Below, in pieces: positions 54,231-64,000 of a stretch of DNA of 64,000 nucleotides. Under the pieces are notes generated by a model that saw nothing but the letters and a program-made list of their open reading frames with translations, was not told where the DNA came from and did not search any database. Positions within the stretch are counted from its first letter, which is position 1; every line of letters begins with the position of its first letter. This DNA is from Agarophyton chilense (lineage: Eukaryota; Rhodophyta; Florideophyceae; Gracilariales; Gracilariaceae): positions 372,001-436,000 of the forward strand of contig JARGXX010000034.1 of NCBI GenBank assembly GCA_030374765.1, in the 5' to 3' direction. The translations under genes and the position numbers were made by a program.

Positions 54231-56320
54231 CTAGTAATCACCTGAGTCGCTTAGGCCGTAGAGTGGCTTCAATAGTTTCAGAAGCTGATTCTCCGAAAGT
54301 CGAAATTCCGCTGCTGGTTTCACGTAGATGTCGCGCATCAGCTGGTCGGCTGACTGCAAATAAGCCTGCGAAACGTCCTGTGACCAGAGGGGGAAACCAA
54401 ATAGTGCGGCAATGGCGAAGAGGACTCGGATGGACGACTGCTTCAGCGTGGTACCCGTGTGGACCAGAAGATGTTTTTCGACATCAGTGTGTCCTTGGGC
54501 AATGAAACACGCTTTGTAAACTTCATTATCCGTATCCTTGTTCTTAATCGAAAGTGCGAAACGACCACCAACGATGTTGTGCAACGATTTCGGATCCAAT
54601 TCTTCGCGGAGGATGATTTCGTATACGCCACGTCGTGCTAAACCTGCAAGTCCTTTGGCCTTCTCATCGTCAAATAATTGGGTTCTACTGCGCGCGTCTG
54701 AAGGGTGTAGAATCTCCGTAAAGTGTACTGACGGGGTTTGTTTGGACCGGAAGTGGTGTAAACCCTCAAAAAGGCGGTGGAGTTCACGATCGTTGTGGAA
54801 GGCAGGGTCTGGAAGGATATGTGCAATGTTGTAGCGAGCGAGGCGTCCATCTATATCCAAAGTAACTTCCTTGTCAATGGTCTCCAGTACTTTGTGTGGT
54901 CCGTGCCACTGTTTGTTTTTTTCATCGTAATAGTGTACATGGTGCCCAGGTTCAATGAGGTACTTCGATTTGAGCGGAATACGAGATCTAAGAGCCTGCT
55001 GGATACGGAGTTTGGCAGTAATCTGGTCCATTTCTTTCCGAGCTGCTTCCAACGCGCCTAATCGGTCAGTCTGTCTGGGAACAGAAGAAGAAGTGATTGG
55101 AAGTCGCGGTAATGTGCCGTACACAAACAGGGATGGAACCAAGCCTTCTGGCCTCATGGTGTCATTCATGCCTTTGATGGCAAATCGTAGCGCAAGCTCG
55201 GGGTCAAGATTAGGACTGGAGTGCATCACAGTGTTGAAGATTCGTCTCAGTTGTGCATGATAGCCCTCTCCAACTCCGATGCTGTTATGTGCCTGTACTC
55301 CTGATATTTGAATTTCAATTCCGAAGTCTCCCGTGCATTTCTCCCAGTACTTGGAGGTAAATATAGAGCCTTCGTCTGTTCGCATTTTGTTTGGAATTCC
55401 AGTATATGTGGTAGCCCATGCTTTCAGAAAAGCGTCCCAGACGTGCGCGGATGATTCACCTTTCAGTATGACTGCGTTTTGGTAGTGTGTTTGCGTGTCA
55501 ACGATTTGAAGGACGGGTATACCTTTGCGCCGTTTGTACGAAATGTACATGAGGTACAGGGCTATTTATTAGTTGGAACGGATGTCAGCCTCCGGAATTG
55601 AAACACGGAAGCGAAAGGGAGAAGCGGAGAAGTACTGGCACGATTTGCATTTTTGAGCAATGCAGTGGCGTATCCGTTGGGTATCCGTCGTGGTGTCTTC
55701 TGGTTTAGCGCGTTTTAAGAGGTTATAGAGCTTTTGGGCACTTGGATGGAAGAAATGTGCATGTAACTTGGATAGTTCGGCTCTCGTAAACAAGACTTCA
55801 GAGTTCTTCCAAAACAAAAACATGTGACCGTTCTTCCGAAAGAGAGAAACGGAACTGTTTGTAACGTGATGCACGAGCTCATTATTCTCGTTTTTTAGGT
55901 AGACACCGCAGCGATCAAGGAGGTCGAGTCCAATCAGGAACGGTATGTCGGAGTCAACGACATCGATCCAAAAGAGTCGAATGCGTTCGCGGGTAAGGGT
56001 ACTCTGACGTGCAGTTGCCCTAAGCTGTTTCGATTACCGTCGCCGAATTTGAATGCATACGGTGACGGACGCAGTTTAAAGTTCGTGCCAAAAGTCTGGC
56101 AGTAGGCCTTGGCTTGAGCCCGGCCGCAAACTGATTTGTGTGCCCGTGGGTCAATAAAGCCACCTTCGAATTTGCCCCGGGAATATGTTACTCTGCGCTT
56201 CGGGGTTATACGAAGGTTCAGTGCTTCCTTGACGATTCTGTGGGCAAGAATAGGGGTGTGATTTGGATAGGAGTGGCGGGAGCGGGCGACAAAACGTGCA
56301 GGGGAGCATTGCGAGAGCAA
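54231..56320 (-). pseudogene. CopF protease, integrase and RT N-half
   Basis: Protease region at 56320-55934 with 'GGFIDPRAHKSVCG' (D-P-R-A where D-[ST]-G-A is expected). A frameshift is followed by the integrase zinc region at 55874-55569 ('LHAHFFHPSAQKLY...CKSC'), then two TAA stops near 55565. The integrase core and RT are open at 55550-54231. The first catalytic Asp appears to be Tyr ('LYLMYI'); the Asp in 'RTDEGS' and the Glu in 'GVGEGYH' remain. Integrase is followed by '[15 protein letters not shown]', then RT '[11 protein letters not shown]' and 'LLKPLYGL'. The frame ends at 54231 just before the next RT piece. Confidence 0.8.
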
Positions 56321-56406
56321 CAGTGTGTACGCTGGTGTGGAGTCACGGATATCTGGGGGTTTCTTGGGCCTTTCATTGGAGACCGTGCGGCCGAGTCGAT
56401 CTCCAT

Positions 56407-58116
56407 CTAAAAACCTTCATCCGAGCTGCATGGGATGTCGTTTACGTGCAGGAGTGGCCAAGTGGTTGGGGTTTGGAGTTCTTGACTGGGTAGCGCGTTG
56501 GATATACAAGCCGCACTTGAGTCGGCGTTTGCTGTATCTTGATTAATTACAGCTTCAGCGATTAGGGTTTGTTCTGGGTCAGGTGAGTGATACTCAACAA
56601 GGAGCGATTCTGTAAACTGTTCGACTACCGCAGAGGCGTCATCGTCGAGTTCAGTGAAGTTGATTCTCTTGGACCGAGATTGTTTGTACCATTGTTTCGC
56701 TAGCTGTTTGTTTCGGTGAATACGGGCTTCATTGCGGGGTTTGAGACACGTGAAAAGCCTGCAATCTTTCTGCTGACAGTTCCAACAGACCTTGAGTATC
56801 ATGGGAACATCCTTGTGTTGCGGCTGGGCTCGTCTTGGGTTGTAAAGCCTACTTTCAAATCTCGGGGGTTTGAATGTTGACCGGCTGGTCGGTGGTCTGG
56901 CGAAACGTCCTTGTCCAGCAAAGTGAACTGAAGGATCATAGTCCGGTGGTCCTTTAACTACGTTTGCATTAGAAAGAGATGGACGGAAGGGAATGTCATC
57001 CGAAGACGCCCTTTGCGTCTTCTGCGCTGGTTGCGAAGGGTTTTGTCCCGCCGTGAACTGGCGTTGGTTTCTTTCAGCACTGAATAACTCCGACATCAAG
57101 TCTCTGTCTGATAGATGCTTGGCATTGACTTGTGATAAGATGTTTTGGGACCATGAAATGCCTTGGACTGCGCTGCGAAAGAAATTGCGCTTGCGTCTGT
57201 CCGTTCTGTCTTCCTGGTGGGCCATTGGTGCAACGCGAACAAATTCTTTGACGAGGAGGTCCAAAGCTTCAAGCTCAGAAACATTGTCTGTCACGAGGTC
57301 CGTTAGATGGAGGTCCTCTAACTTTGCAAATATGTCTTCCCTTGTCGTTTCCGAAGCGTAGCGAGCATTGAATACTGCCACAACAGCGCCCCAGTTTTGA
57401 ATCAAGCCCTTCACTTCTCCTTTGAAGAAGTGCAGCGCGTCTCCTGCGAGAGAAAAATGAAGGTACTGAATTCTAAGATCACCGTTAATCTTCTTCAGAT
57501 TACAGTAGTCCATGAAGGAAGAATCGTGATCATTCCAATCTTTTTCAAGATCGCCTTTGAATTTGTCGCTTTTACCTCGGTAACGGCTGGTGAAGAACGT
57601 TACGCGCTTGTTCTCATATTCCTCATCCGCTACTCCGACATTCGGAGCTGCAGGACCTCTATCGGCATTGATAGGTTGTGGAACTTGAAGCTGGAATGGT
57701 ATTTGTGCAGCTGAGGGTGAACTACTTCCTCCAGGTGAGTACAAAATAACATCTCCGCTTCGAAGGGCGTCCAAGTAGTCCATAGCACGCTTACGTTGCA
57801 CAGCAAACTCCTCACCATTCCAAATGGCTGTTATAACTCTTTTGGCAATCAACCTTCCAGTATCTGCTGTCTGAGGAACATCAATTTCTCGTTGCTCCAA
57901 GAACACACGAATTCTTTTGTAGATTTCGTAGTTGCTAACTATATCCGGGTTAACAAGTTTCATGGCTCCCATGTCTTCACGAATTGCTTCAAGAAGATTT
58001 TCACCGCTCAGCGGAGGAACAGTCTGCATGTAGCTTAAGAACGAGTTCTCAAGACCTCTTTGCAAGTTGTTGTGTAGGACAATTGTTCCCCACGGTTTTG
58101 CGGGGTCGGCGGACAT
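56407..58116 (-). CDS. CopF gag with a C-C-C-C zinc knuckle
   Basis: 569 codons, intact, ATG at 58116, only ~33 bp from the 5' LTR, stop at 56407. A capsid-like helical region ('FMDYCNLKKIN', 'LHFFKGEVKG', 'AVFNARYAS') is followed by a basic linker and the knuckle CWNCQQKDCRLFTC (56746-56787), which keeps CCHC spacing but has Cys in place of His. A C-terminal acidic tail follows. Pol starts in another frame. Its intactness contrasts with the broken pol. Confidence 0.8.
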   Translation of the reverse strand: MSADPAKPWGTIVLHNNLQRGLENSFLSYMQTVPPLSGENLLEAIREDMGAMKLVNPDIVSNYEIYKRIRVFLEQREIDVPQTADTGRLIAKRVITAIWNGEEFAVQRKRAMDYLDALRSGDVILYSPGGSSSPSAAQIPFQLQVPQPINADRGPAAPNVGVADEEYENKRVTFFTSRYRGKSDKFKGDLEKDWNDHDSSFMDYCNLKKINGDLRIQYLHFSLAGDALHFFKGEVKGLIQNWGAVVAVFNARYASETTREDIFAKLEDLHLTDLVTDNVSELEALDLLVKEFVRVAPMAHQEDRTDRRKRNFFRSAVQGISWSQNILSQVNAKHLSDRDLMSELFSAERNQRQFTAGQNPSQPAQKTQRASSDDIPFRPSLSNANVVKGPPDYDPSVHFAGQGRFARPPTSRSTFKPPRFESRLYNPRRAQPQHKDVPMILKVCWNCQQKDCRLFTCLKPRNEARIHRNKQLAKQWYKQSRSKRINFTELDDDASAVVEQFTESLLVEYHSPDPEQTLIAEAVINQDTANADSSAACISNALPSQELQTPTTWPLLHVNDIPCSSDEGF

Positions 58117-58148
58117 GATGATTGATGCAGTTTGCTTTAATTCGCGAA

Positions 58149-58423
58149 TGTTGACAAACAAGGGGGGGGTGTCGGTTATGTGCCTACCGAAGAACGGAGG
58201 TTCTCCGGGTGTCTGCGGGGACAGGCGAAGAGGACTGAGCGCTAGAGTACTGACACTGGTCAGTAGCGTAAACAGTTTAATGTCGCGTAAAACAAATCCT
58301 ACCGATTAGGAGAAGGAACTATGGCTTTCTCTATCAGTCATAAGAAGGAAAGATGCTGCGTAGACAAATGGGCGTATCGATAGTGTAGTGGTACAAGTCA
58401 TCGATATAAGGCTTCCGATAACA
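58149..58423 (-). repeat. 5' LTR of CopF
   Basis: 275 bp, TGTTATCGG...TTGTCAACA on the minus strand. It contains a run of eight G on the + strand next to the internal end. Confidence 0.85.
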
Positions 58424-58428
58424 TCTAA

Positions 58429-60812
58429 AAACAGGATCCCCTTACTACAGTTACCGACTTCTATCGAGACATGCTGGAAACGGTGGAGATGAAGCGTCAT
58501 AGAGACTAGTTATTGAAAATTTTCGAGTCCAGGTTTCAAATTCAAGTATGGATATTAACTTCACACGGAACAGAAACGCAGTTGTCTGATTCGTTGGTTT
58601 CTTTCATTTTCCTGGCTAAGGCAAATGTGGAGAACAATGAAAGAGTATCTGTTTTGGCCAATAGCGCCCCTCATGGTGAACCAGTGGACTCTGCGGCTAC
58701 CACGAACAACTACTTGAAAACTTTTTCTTAAAACTCGATTGCCTTTGTCTTGCGGCAATGCGATAAGATCACTCAAAATGAATCAAACCCGCTAACGCTT
58801 ATTGTAAATGCCGGCGCAGGTCCAGGACATAGAACCTCATTTACCTCTCGCGGAAAAACAGCAAGAACTCCAAGAACCCCAGACCAGCTCGCAGATCTGA
58901 AGACGCGCACGAAGTGTCCCTCGTACCAGAATTTCGGACATTGGGCAACAGAACATAACGAGGATGGAAGGTTGAAGCATGGAGCTCGTTTTACGGATGC
59001 CCAACGCGGCAGGCACAATGGGAAAAATGCACTGAATTTTAACATGGTTCGATTGAGTGACGCAATTGCATGCAGCAGTCTCTGTGATGACTCCATTGGG
59101 TCTTTATTGGACGATGGGGCACCATATAGTGGCATTGGAAGAGATGAAATACGATTTATGCGGTTCTTAGTTTGTCCTGAGTGGAATGGGACATTGGGAA
59201 CTTTACCGAAGTCTGTTGCAGACAGGCCGTTTTCGTAGTACGGCACTGGCAGGAGCTCGAGCCCAGCCGGGAAGGTGCTTGGGCCTGTTGTTCTGCAGGC
59301 CGCTTCGGATAAAGGTAACGCCCTGAAAATCAGGCATTTGGTCATAGAAGGATCATCCCAATGGGTGGCTGAGAGAAATGTTACCCAACACTATGACATA
59401 CTGCACATGAAGACAAAGACAAATGTGTTGTAGCTTCCATGTGATAAAAGAGTTGTCTCGCAAGGTACGATATCGCTAGTCGACCTTGATTTCCACAGTC
59501 ATATCCTCCATGGAGCGTTCACATTTCGAGCACAACCGATGAATGATCAGAGTGTAGGCATATCGTAATGCGCTATGGCCTAAGTCCCAGAGTCTGATGT
59601 CCCTATACCCTTGTATGAACTCAAGAAAATCGTTGACAAGGTCCACAAACATGTTTGTGAACAGTCTACGTTATCGATATTTCCGGCTCTCTATTGCCAG
59701 ACGCAACCCAAAGAAATTCCATGACCTAGGACACGCAAGTAGTTAATTCGATAGTGGGTGTGTCTCGATATGGTTTTGTCCCAATCAGGAGACTCTGTCG
59801 CGGTTGTTAAACCGAGACAACCCTGCGTCCAAATAAACCGAGGCATCGAACCCCGCCTTTCCCTGACGAAGCACTCGCGTAGTTTGCCCCGTACGTATTC
59901 GAAAAACAGAGTCCTGCTGGAACGAAATGATATATGAAGCGAAGACGTCAACAAGTACCTTGCTCGTACGCTTGAAGAATGTATTAATTGTAAAACTATA
60001 GCCTTGCCTCATCCTGCGAGGGAGGTCTCCCTCAGTTCAATGTCGCGTTCTTTCAACAACGTGGTCTGTGTAGACCACATGTTTCTAGACGAAGAGTGTG
60101 TGCTCCATGTGATGGACTCCACTACACGCTACTCTGCGGGAACAAGCGTAGTACATACGTCTTTGAAAAACGCCATCTGTGCGTTTTAATGCTGATGGAT
60201 ATCTCTTTATTGTACTTGAAGTCTGTCCTCTTCGATCCTTCGTTCAACAAATCAATATTTCTTGGATATTTCGGTCCCCATAGCATTTAAGCACGAAAAC
60301 TGCCTCCGAGAAGACACAAAATGAATGTGCTTGATTCGAAGCACCGAATTATTAGATACATATTTCCCCATCTGAAGGCGGCTTGGAACGAGAAAGATGA
60401 CCACCAGGTACCCCTTCTGACCCAGGGGTCGATGCCCATACCAAATGAGCTCTATGGAAATGACGTTCTCTCGGCCCAAGAGCTTGCTAAAGGCTACAAT
60501 AGCCCTGCTCTGAGTGGAGCCCTATCCTATAAGATACCCCCTCCGACCATATCAAAGCGCATAAAACCTTGTTAGCGAAGCCCAATTTGACCCTCATTTT
60601 GCGCTTCAAGGCCGCAAAAGATATTCCGATCATTGTAGCGGACATTTTTTAGATCTTCATAAAGAATTCTAATGAGAAACAAGCAAAGCGAACCGGGGAT
60701 AAGCCTGTTATCAAATACGACCACGAAAATCGAACTGTGACACTCCCTGGTGCCAATTGTAGAAATATATCGGGAGTGATAGAAGATATACGCCTCGCTA
60801 GGTATTGAGCAA
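58429..60812 (+). pseudogene. CopE gag C-terminus, protease and integrase
   Basis: Continues the 52606 frame after CopF. Gag has TAG 58507-58509 and TAA 58729-58731, then a knuckle CPSYQNFGHWATEH (second Cys lost, final His as in CopA/B) and a protease 'LLDDGAPYSGIG' (D-D-G-A) at about 59105. Protease and zinc-finger parts decay from 59238 to 60000. The integrase core restarts at 60040 ('VDHMFLD', 'TRYSAG'), with 'LDSKHRI' near 60330 (Asp where CopA has the catalytic Glu). The integrase C-terminal part 'LAKPNLTLILRFK' runs to TGA at about 60810. RT and RNase H are missing. Confidence 0.75.
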
Positions 60813-61046
60813 TATTCGTGTACTGAGTAGGATCTGGGACAACTAGGGACGCAGTCTAGCTGCCTGCAGTTGACAAATGACTCCAAGTAGTACACAGTTG
60901 TGTGATATGCTAGTACGACAACTGTCACTTAGTACAGTTCGAATACAAATAAATGTCTGAACGGTTTCAATGTAATATCAGTTCTCTCGTGTCGGTAACA
61001 AGTCTGTCACGACATAAACGACATTCATATCCATCCCTCTACTTTG

Positions 61047-61720
61047 TTAACTAAAAATCTTCTCCGAGCTTTTGGTTTCCGATACTTCATTAAACTCGAT
61101 GTTCAGTCGACCAGTGTATAGTGTCCAATGTAGATCATCAGTTAGACAACTATGTTTCTTCGTAAGAGGATCTGCTAAGTTGACAGATCCCAGTATCCAT
61201 GAAATTGATTCTACACATCCAGTCTCGAACTCGAAACTTATGCTGCTGAAATCTCCTCTAATAAGACTGTCAATGGAGTTTTTTTGCTTGGCCATTGACG
61301 TAAACAAGTCTTTGGAATCGACTATTACCTTTAGGCTGATGTCAACTTTTAGTAGCTCGCAGTATGCGTTCCTGACCGTCTTCTCTACTACGATTCCTTC
61401 AACAGCAGCGACAATCTCTGCCGCGGGTACGCTCTCAACAGAGCATTTAGCTTCGTGCGCCGTTTACGATACAATGTGAGAAATGGCATCCTTCACTACT
61501 GGTCCAATCAGTAGTCGAGTCATTATGCAGAGCTGACCGATGTCATCAATCTTTGATGCGTCGGAGAATACTTGAATACTTAAATCATAGTTTTTGCGAT
61601 CGGTAAGCTTTGGGTAGGAAATTGAGGTGCCTAGCTTCTTCAGCTTACCAACAGTATTTATTTGTTCGATCAAGTGCGATACGCGTACGTCCGGTGCTTT
61701 TTGTTGCAGCTAGTGTCTAC
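61047..61720 (-). pseudogene. Copia RNase H fragment (CopD)
   Basis: Minus strand: 'LQQK' lead-in, 'QVFSDAS' (Asp), 'CSVESV' (Glu), 'VIVDSKDLF' (Asp), 'LADPLTK' (Asp). There is one TAA after 'HIVS', where the 7498 copy has Trp. It is related to the plus-strand fragment at 7498-8204. It faces the 3' end of CopE tail to tail. Confidence 0.75.
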
Positions 61721-61944
61721 AAGCCCATAGGATTGGCCTCACCTGAGGCCAGCTTGCCCTCATATGAGGCCAAATTTTCTCTTAAAAAGCAACTGAAATT
61801 CATTCAAGATATGAATTTATCGTTGAGAAAAGGCCTCGGGAATCTAGTCAAACAGAGCTTTAATACTCTTCTCTAAAACGATATACTTCTGGTGTAGCAA
61901 ACTTAAGTAGTTGTGAGTGGAAGGCACTGCCTCTCTCTCTCTGT
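61721..61944. other. Short untyped spacer, with TC microsatellite
   Basis: Between CopD and CopG. It contains a short TC repeat (about 61928-61942) and no gene. It may hold the CopG 3' LTR, but no pair is available. Confidence 0.35.
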
Positions 61945-64000
61945 TTACTTCGCTATCGTCCTCGTATCTCTTATGTACTGTTCTCCTAACTGTAATGCTG
62001 TTTGACGTATCGAAAAATGTGGCGCAGCAAGAGTGGGTGATGGTGTTTGACAGTCCCCGGTTGGTGCGGCACATTTTGAACTTGGTGCTGGTCTGATGTG
62101 TAGGGTATCTCGGAGATGTTTGAAGCGGTCGCTATTGAGAGGTTTGGTGAAGATGTCGGCTTGCATGTCGTCGGTCGGTATTCTGTGCAGCTGGATCATG
62201 TTGGCTCTTACGTGGTGTTGCAGGAAATGATGTCGGATATCTATATATTTGCGTTGTTTTGCTGGAGCTTGGTTTGCGGATATGAGAATGGCGGATCGGT
62301 TGTCTATGAAGTGAGGTGTGGGTTGTGGTGATTCTCCCGTCGCGTCTCGCATAAGTTTGTACAGCCATGTTGTGTGTCTGGTGATGTCTGTGGCCGCTAT
62401 GTACTCGGCTTCTGTCGTTGACAACGCGACGATGTTCTGCTTTCGAGATGTCCACGATATTGGAGTGTCGTTTATACAATGTACCGTTCCGGTAATGGAC
62501 TTCCTGTTGTTCTCGTTGGCAAAATCCGCATCGCTGTATGCCTTGAGTAGGTGGTCAGTGCTTCTATTTTTCTTCTTGGAGGGGAACCACAGGCCGTGCG
62601 TGCGTGTACCTTTGAGGTAGCGGAGTAAGCATTTGAGTGCTTGTGCGTGGTGTTTTTGCGGGTTGGTCATGTGTTGGGAAAGTCGGTTGGTGGCGTACGC
62701 GATGTCGGGGAGGGTGCTGTCGGTAATACACCGGATTTCTCCTAGTGTTTGTCGGTATCTTGATGCGTCCGCTGATGACAGTAGCTGCGAGGTTGGTTGT
62801 TGATCTAGGGCTTTGAGGTTGTTGTAGGGTGTCTTCGTGGGGTTACAGTGCTTCATGTTCGTTTATTGTAAGACTGCGTCGATTGCATCCGGGTGGGAGA
62901 CGTGGATTCCTGTCGGTCCTCTCGTGATTGTCCAGTTCAGAAATCTGGTTGGTGGGCCGAGTCGTTTGACTTTGTATTTCCTAAGAAGCTGTTGATATAG
63001 GTCGTCGATATGCTCCTGATCGGATGCTAATACGAGAAAGTCGTCAATGGTTGTACTGACTATCGTGTAGCCGGTGTTGGTGCGGCGTGTGTAGAGGCAT
63101 GGGTCATGCTCGGAGCTTTGAAAGCCTAGAGAGGTGAGAAAATTTTGAAGTCCATGGTTGTAATAGTATGCTGCGGGTGGAGAGCCATAGAGATTTCCGA
63201 CTAGTTGTCCGTAGGTGCTTGGGTGTCGAAATGTGCCGTTGAATTTTGGTATCTGTTTAACATAGATGGGCCGTGTGTTCTGATAATTTTCGTGAAGATA
63301 TGCCGATTTGATGTCAAAGTGCTCCATTGGCATATTGTGAGTGGAGTGAAGAGCAAGAAGTATGCGTTGTGTGGTTCTGTCAGCAGTGTATGTTGTGGTG
63401 TGCTTTGCGTCGTAGCGGAGTCCTGGTTTCATCAAGTCTCCTCGGAGGTGACAACGTGCTTTTCTTTGAATAATGTGACCCTCTGCGGATCTCTTGTATC
63501 GGTAAAGCATCATGAGGGGGATGACCGATTCGGATGGTGGTTTGAACTCGTTGGGTAGCCATTTGATGCTTTGATGGTTGTCGAGATTTTGAAGTTCCTG
63601 ATCATGTGCGTGTTGCCATAGATCTGCGTCTGGGTATTTTCTGGCTTGGGGAAGGTTGGCGGGTGGAGGCGTGTTGATGATTATTGTTGTGGGTGTGGGC
63701 TGTTGGTGTGCCGATCTGGTTTTGAATGCTGTGGACGTGGTGGAAGTGGGGTCTGTTTTCGCATGGTATGGGTGGAAATCCATTGCCCTGATTGGGTGGT
63801 ATGTCTTGGTTCTAAGGTTGAGGATCATGATGTGGTCTAGCGACAGGGCGTACATGTATCGCACTGCTTCTGCTCTTGTCTCGAGCTTCTTTTTGGGTGC
63901 GTAAGCCGGTATTGTCCCGAGTTGACCGAATGTAAATATGCGCTGGAGTGTGGCTGTTGTGTTGTACCACAATTTGTAAGGTGATGTATTGGTCGTTGTG
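61945..64000 (-). pseudogene. CopG: conventional Ty1/copia pol (integrase tail, RT, RNase H), runs off the window
   Basis: One minus frame from beyond 64000 to 61945 with a single TAA near 62858 ('AVLQ*TNMKHCNP'). Integrase tail; RT with 'HFDIKSAYL', 'LYGSPPA' and 'TIDDFLVLA' (the YVDD site reads T-I-D-D); RNase H with 'AYSDADFA', 'STTEAEYIA', 'IDNRSAI' and 'QADIFTKPL'. This is an ordinary copia lineage, unrelated to the CopA/B/E group. It is the best preserved copia pol here and is nearly intact. Gag and the 5' LTR lie outside. Confidence 0.9.

Larger units (their letters stand above)
52906..58423 (-). mobile_element. CopF: complete copia-type retrotransposon inserted in CopE gag
   Basis: 5.5 kb on the minus strand between ~275 bp LTRs that start TGTTATCG and end in AACA or GACA. 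The 5' LTR is at right. Target duplication TCTAC (52901-52905) / TCTAA (58424-58428), one mismatch. The LTRs are about 93% identical, so it is older than Gy2. Gag, protease, integrase, RT and RNase H are all present but mutated. Confidence 0.85.

Noticed and set aside
56448-56530. tRNA-like start (GCAGGAGTGGCCAAGTGGTTGGGG) on the + strand
   Set aside because: It lies at the gag end of CopF, and no matching acceptor, anticodon or T arms can be drawn.

Overview
The window is nuclear DNA from an intron-poor eukaryote and is dominated by decayed and nested retrotransposons. The chromodomain-bearing Ty3/gypsy elements, the unusual copia-like elements and the small secreted host-type genes fit a repeat-rich alga or other protist. 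A red macroalga is my best guess, but nothing in the sequence proves it. No rRNA, tRNA or organelle genes were recognised.

Layout. 1-7497: the 3' three-quarters of a gypsy element (Gy1) with gag tail, pol lacking integrase, chromodomain, a long gene on the opposite strand (aORF1), polypurine tract and 3' LTR. 7498-11400: pieces of copia-like elements: an RNase H with a promoter-bearing tail (+), gag-protease CopB (-), and gag-protease-integrase of a more conventional element, CopC (-). 11490-18674: a 2.36 kb block present twice at about 99.6% identity. Each copy carries a gene for the same secreted Pro/Thr-rich, Gly-tailed protein, and a decayed TNP2/CACTA-type transposase lies between the copies. 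19125-23571: two more divergent members of that secreted family. 24417-25000: a copia LTR-like remnant. 25169-40400: gypsy element Gy3, split by a complete 11.39 kb gypsy element, Gy2 (27109-38498), which carries two 864 bp LTRs, gag, pol and its own antisense gene (aORF2). 40408-44358: CopA (-). 45957-46716: a solo LTR with a perfect 5 bp target duplication. 46717-47914: a decayed unknown ORF. 49668-51790: a copia RNase H fragment and a pogo/jerky-like DDE transposase pseudogene. 52606-60812: CopE (+), whose gag is split by a complete 5.5 kb copia-type element, CopF (-). 61047-64000: an RNase H fragment (-) and a conventional copia pol (-) running off the window.

How the parts relate. Element proteins show classic families (retropepsin, RT, RNase H, DDE integrase, chromodomain), mostly broken by single in-frame stops and a few frameshifts. 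Three points stand out. (1) Three divergent gypsy elements all carry a homologous antisense gene in the same place, between the chromodomain and the 3' polypurine tract. (2) Three copia-like elements share a C-C-H-H instead of C-C-H-C gag zinc knuckle and a D-D-G protease motif. (3) A four-member secreted protein family, one pair freshly duplicated, is the only clear host-gene content.

The insertion history can be read directly. Taking out Gy2 plus one target copy rejoins the Gy3 antisense gene in frame, and taking out CopF plus one target copy rejoins the CopE gag in frame.
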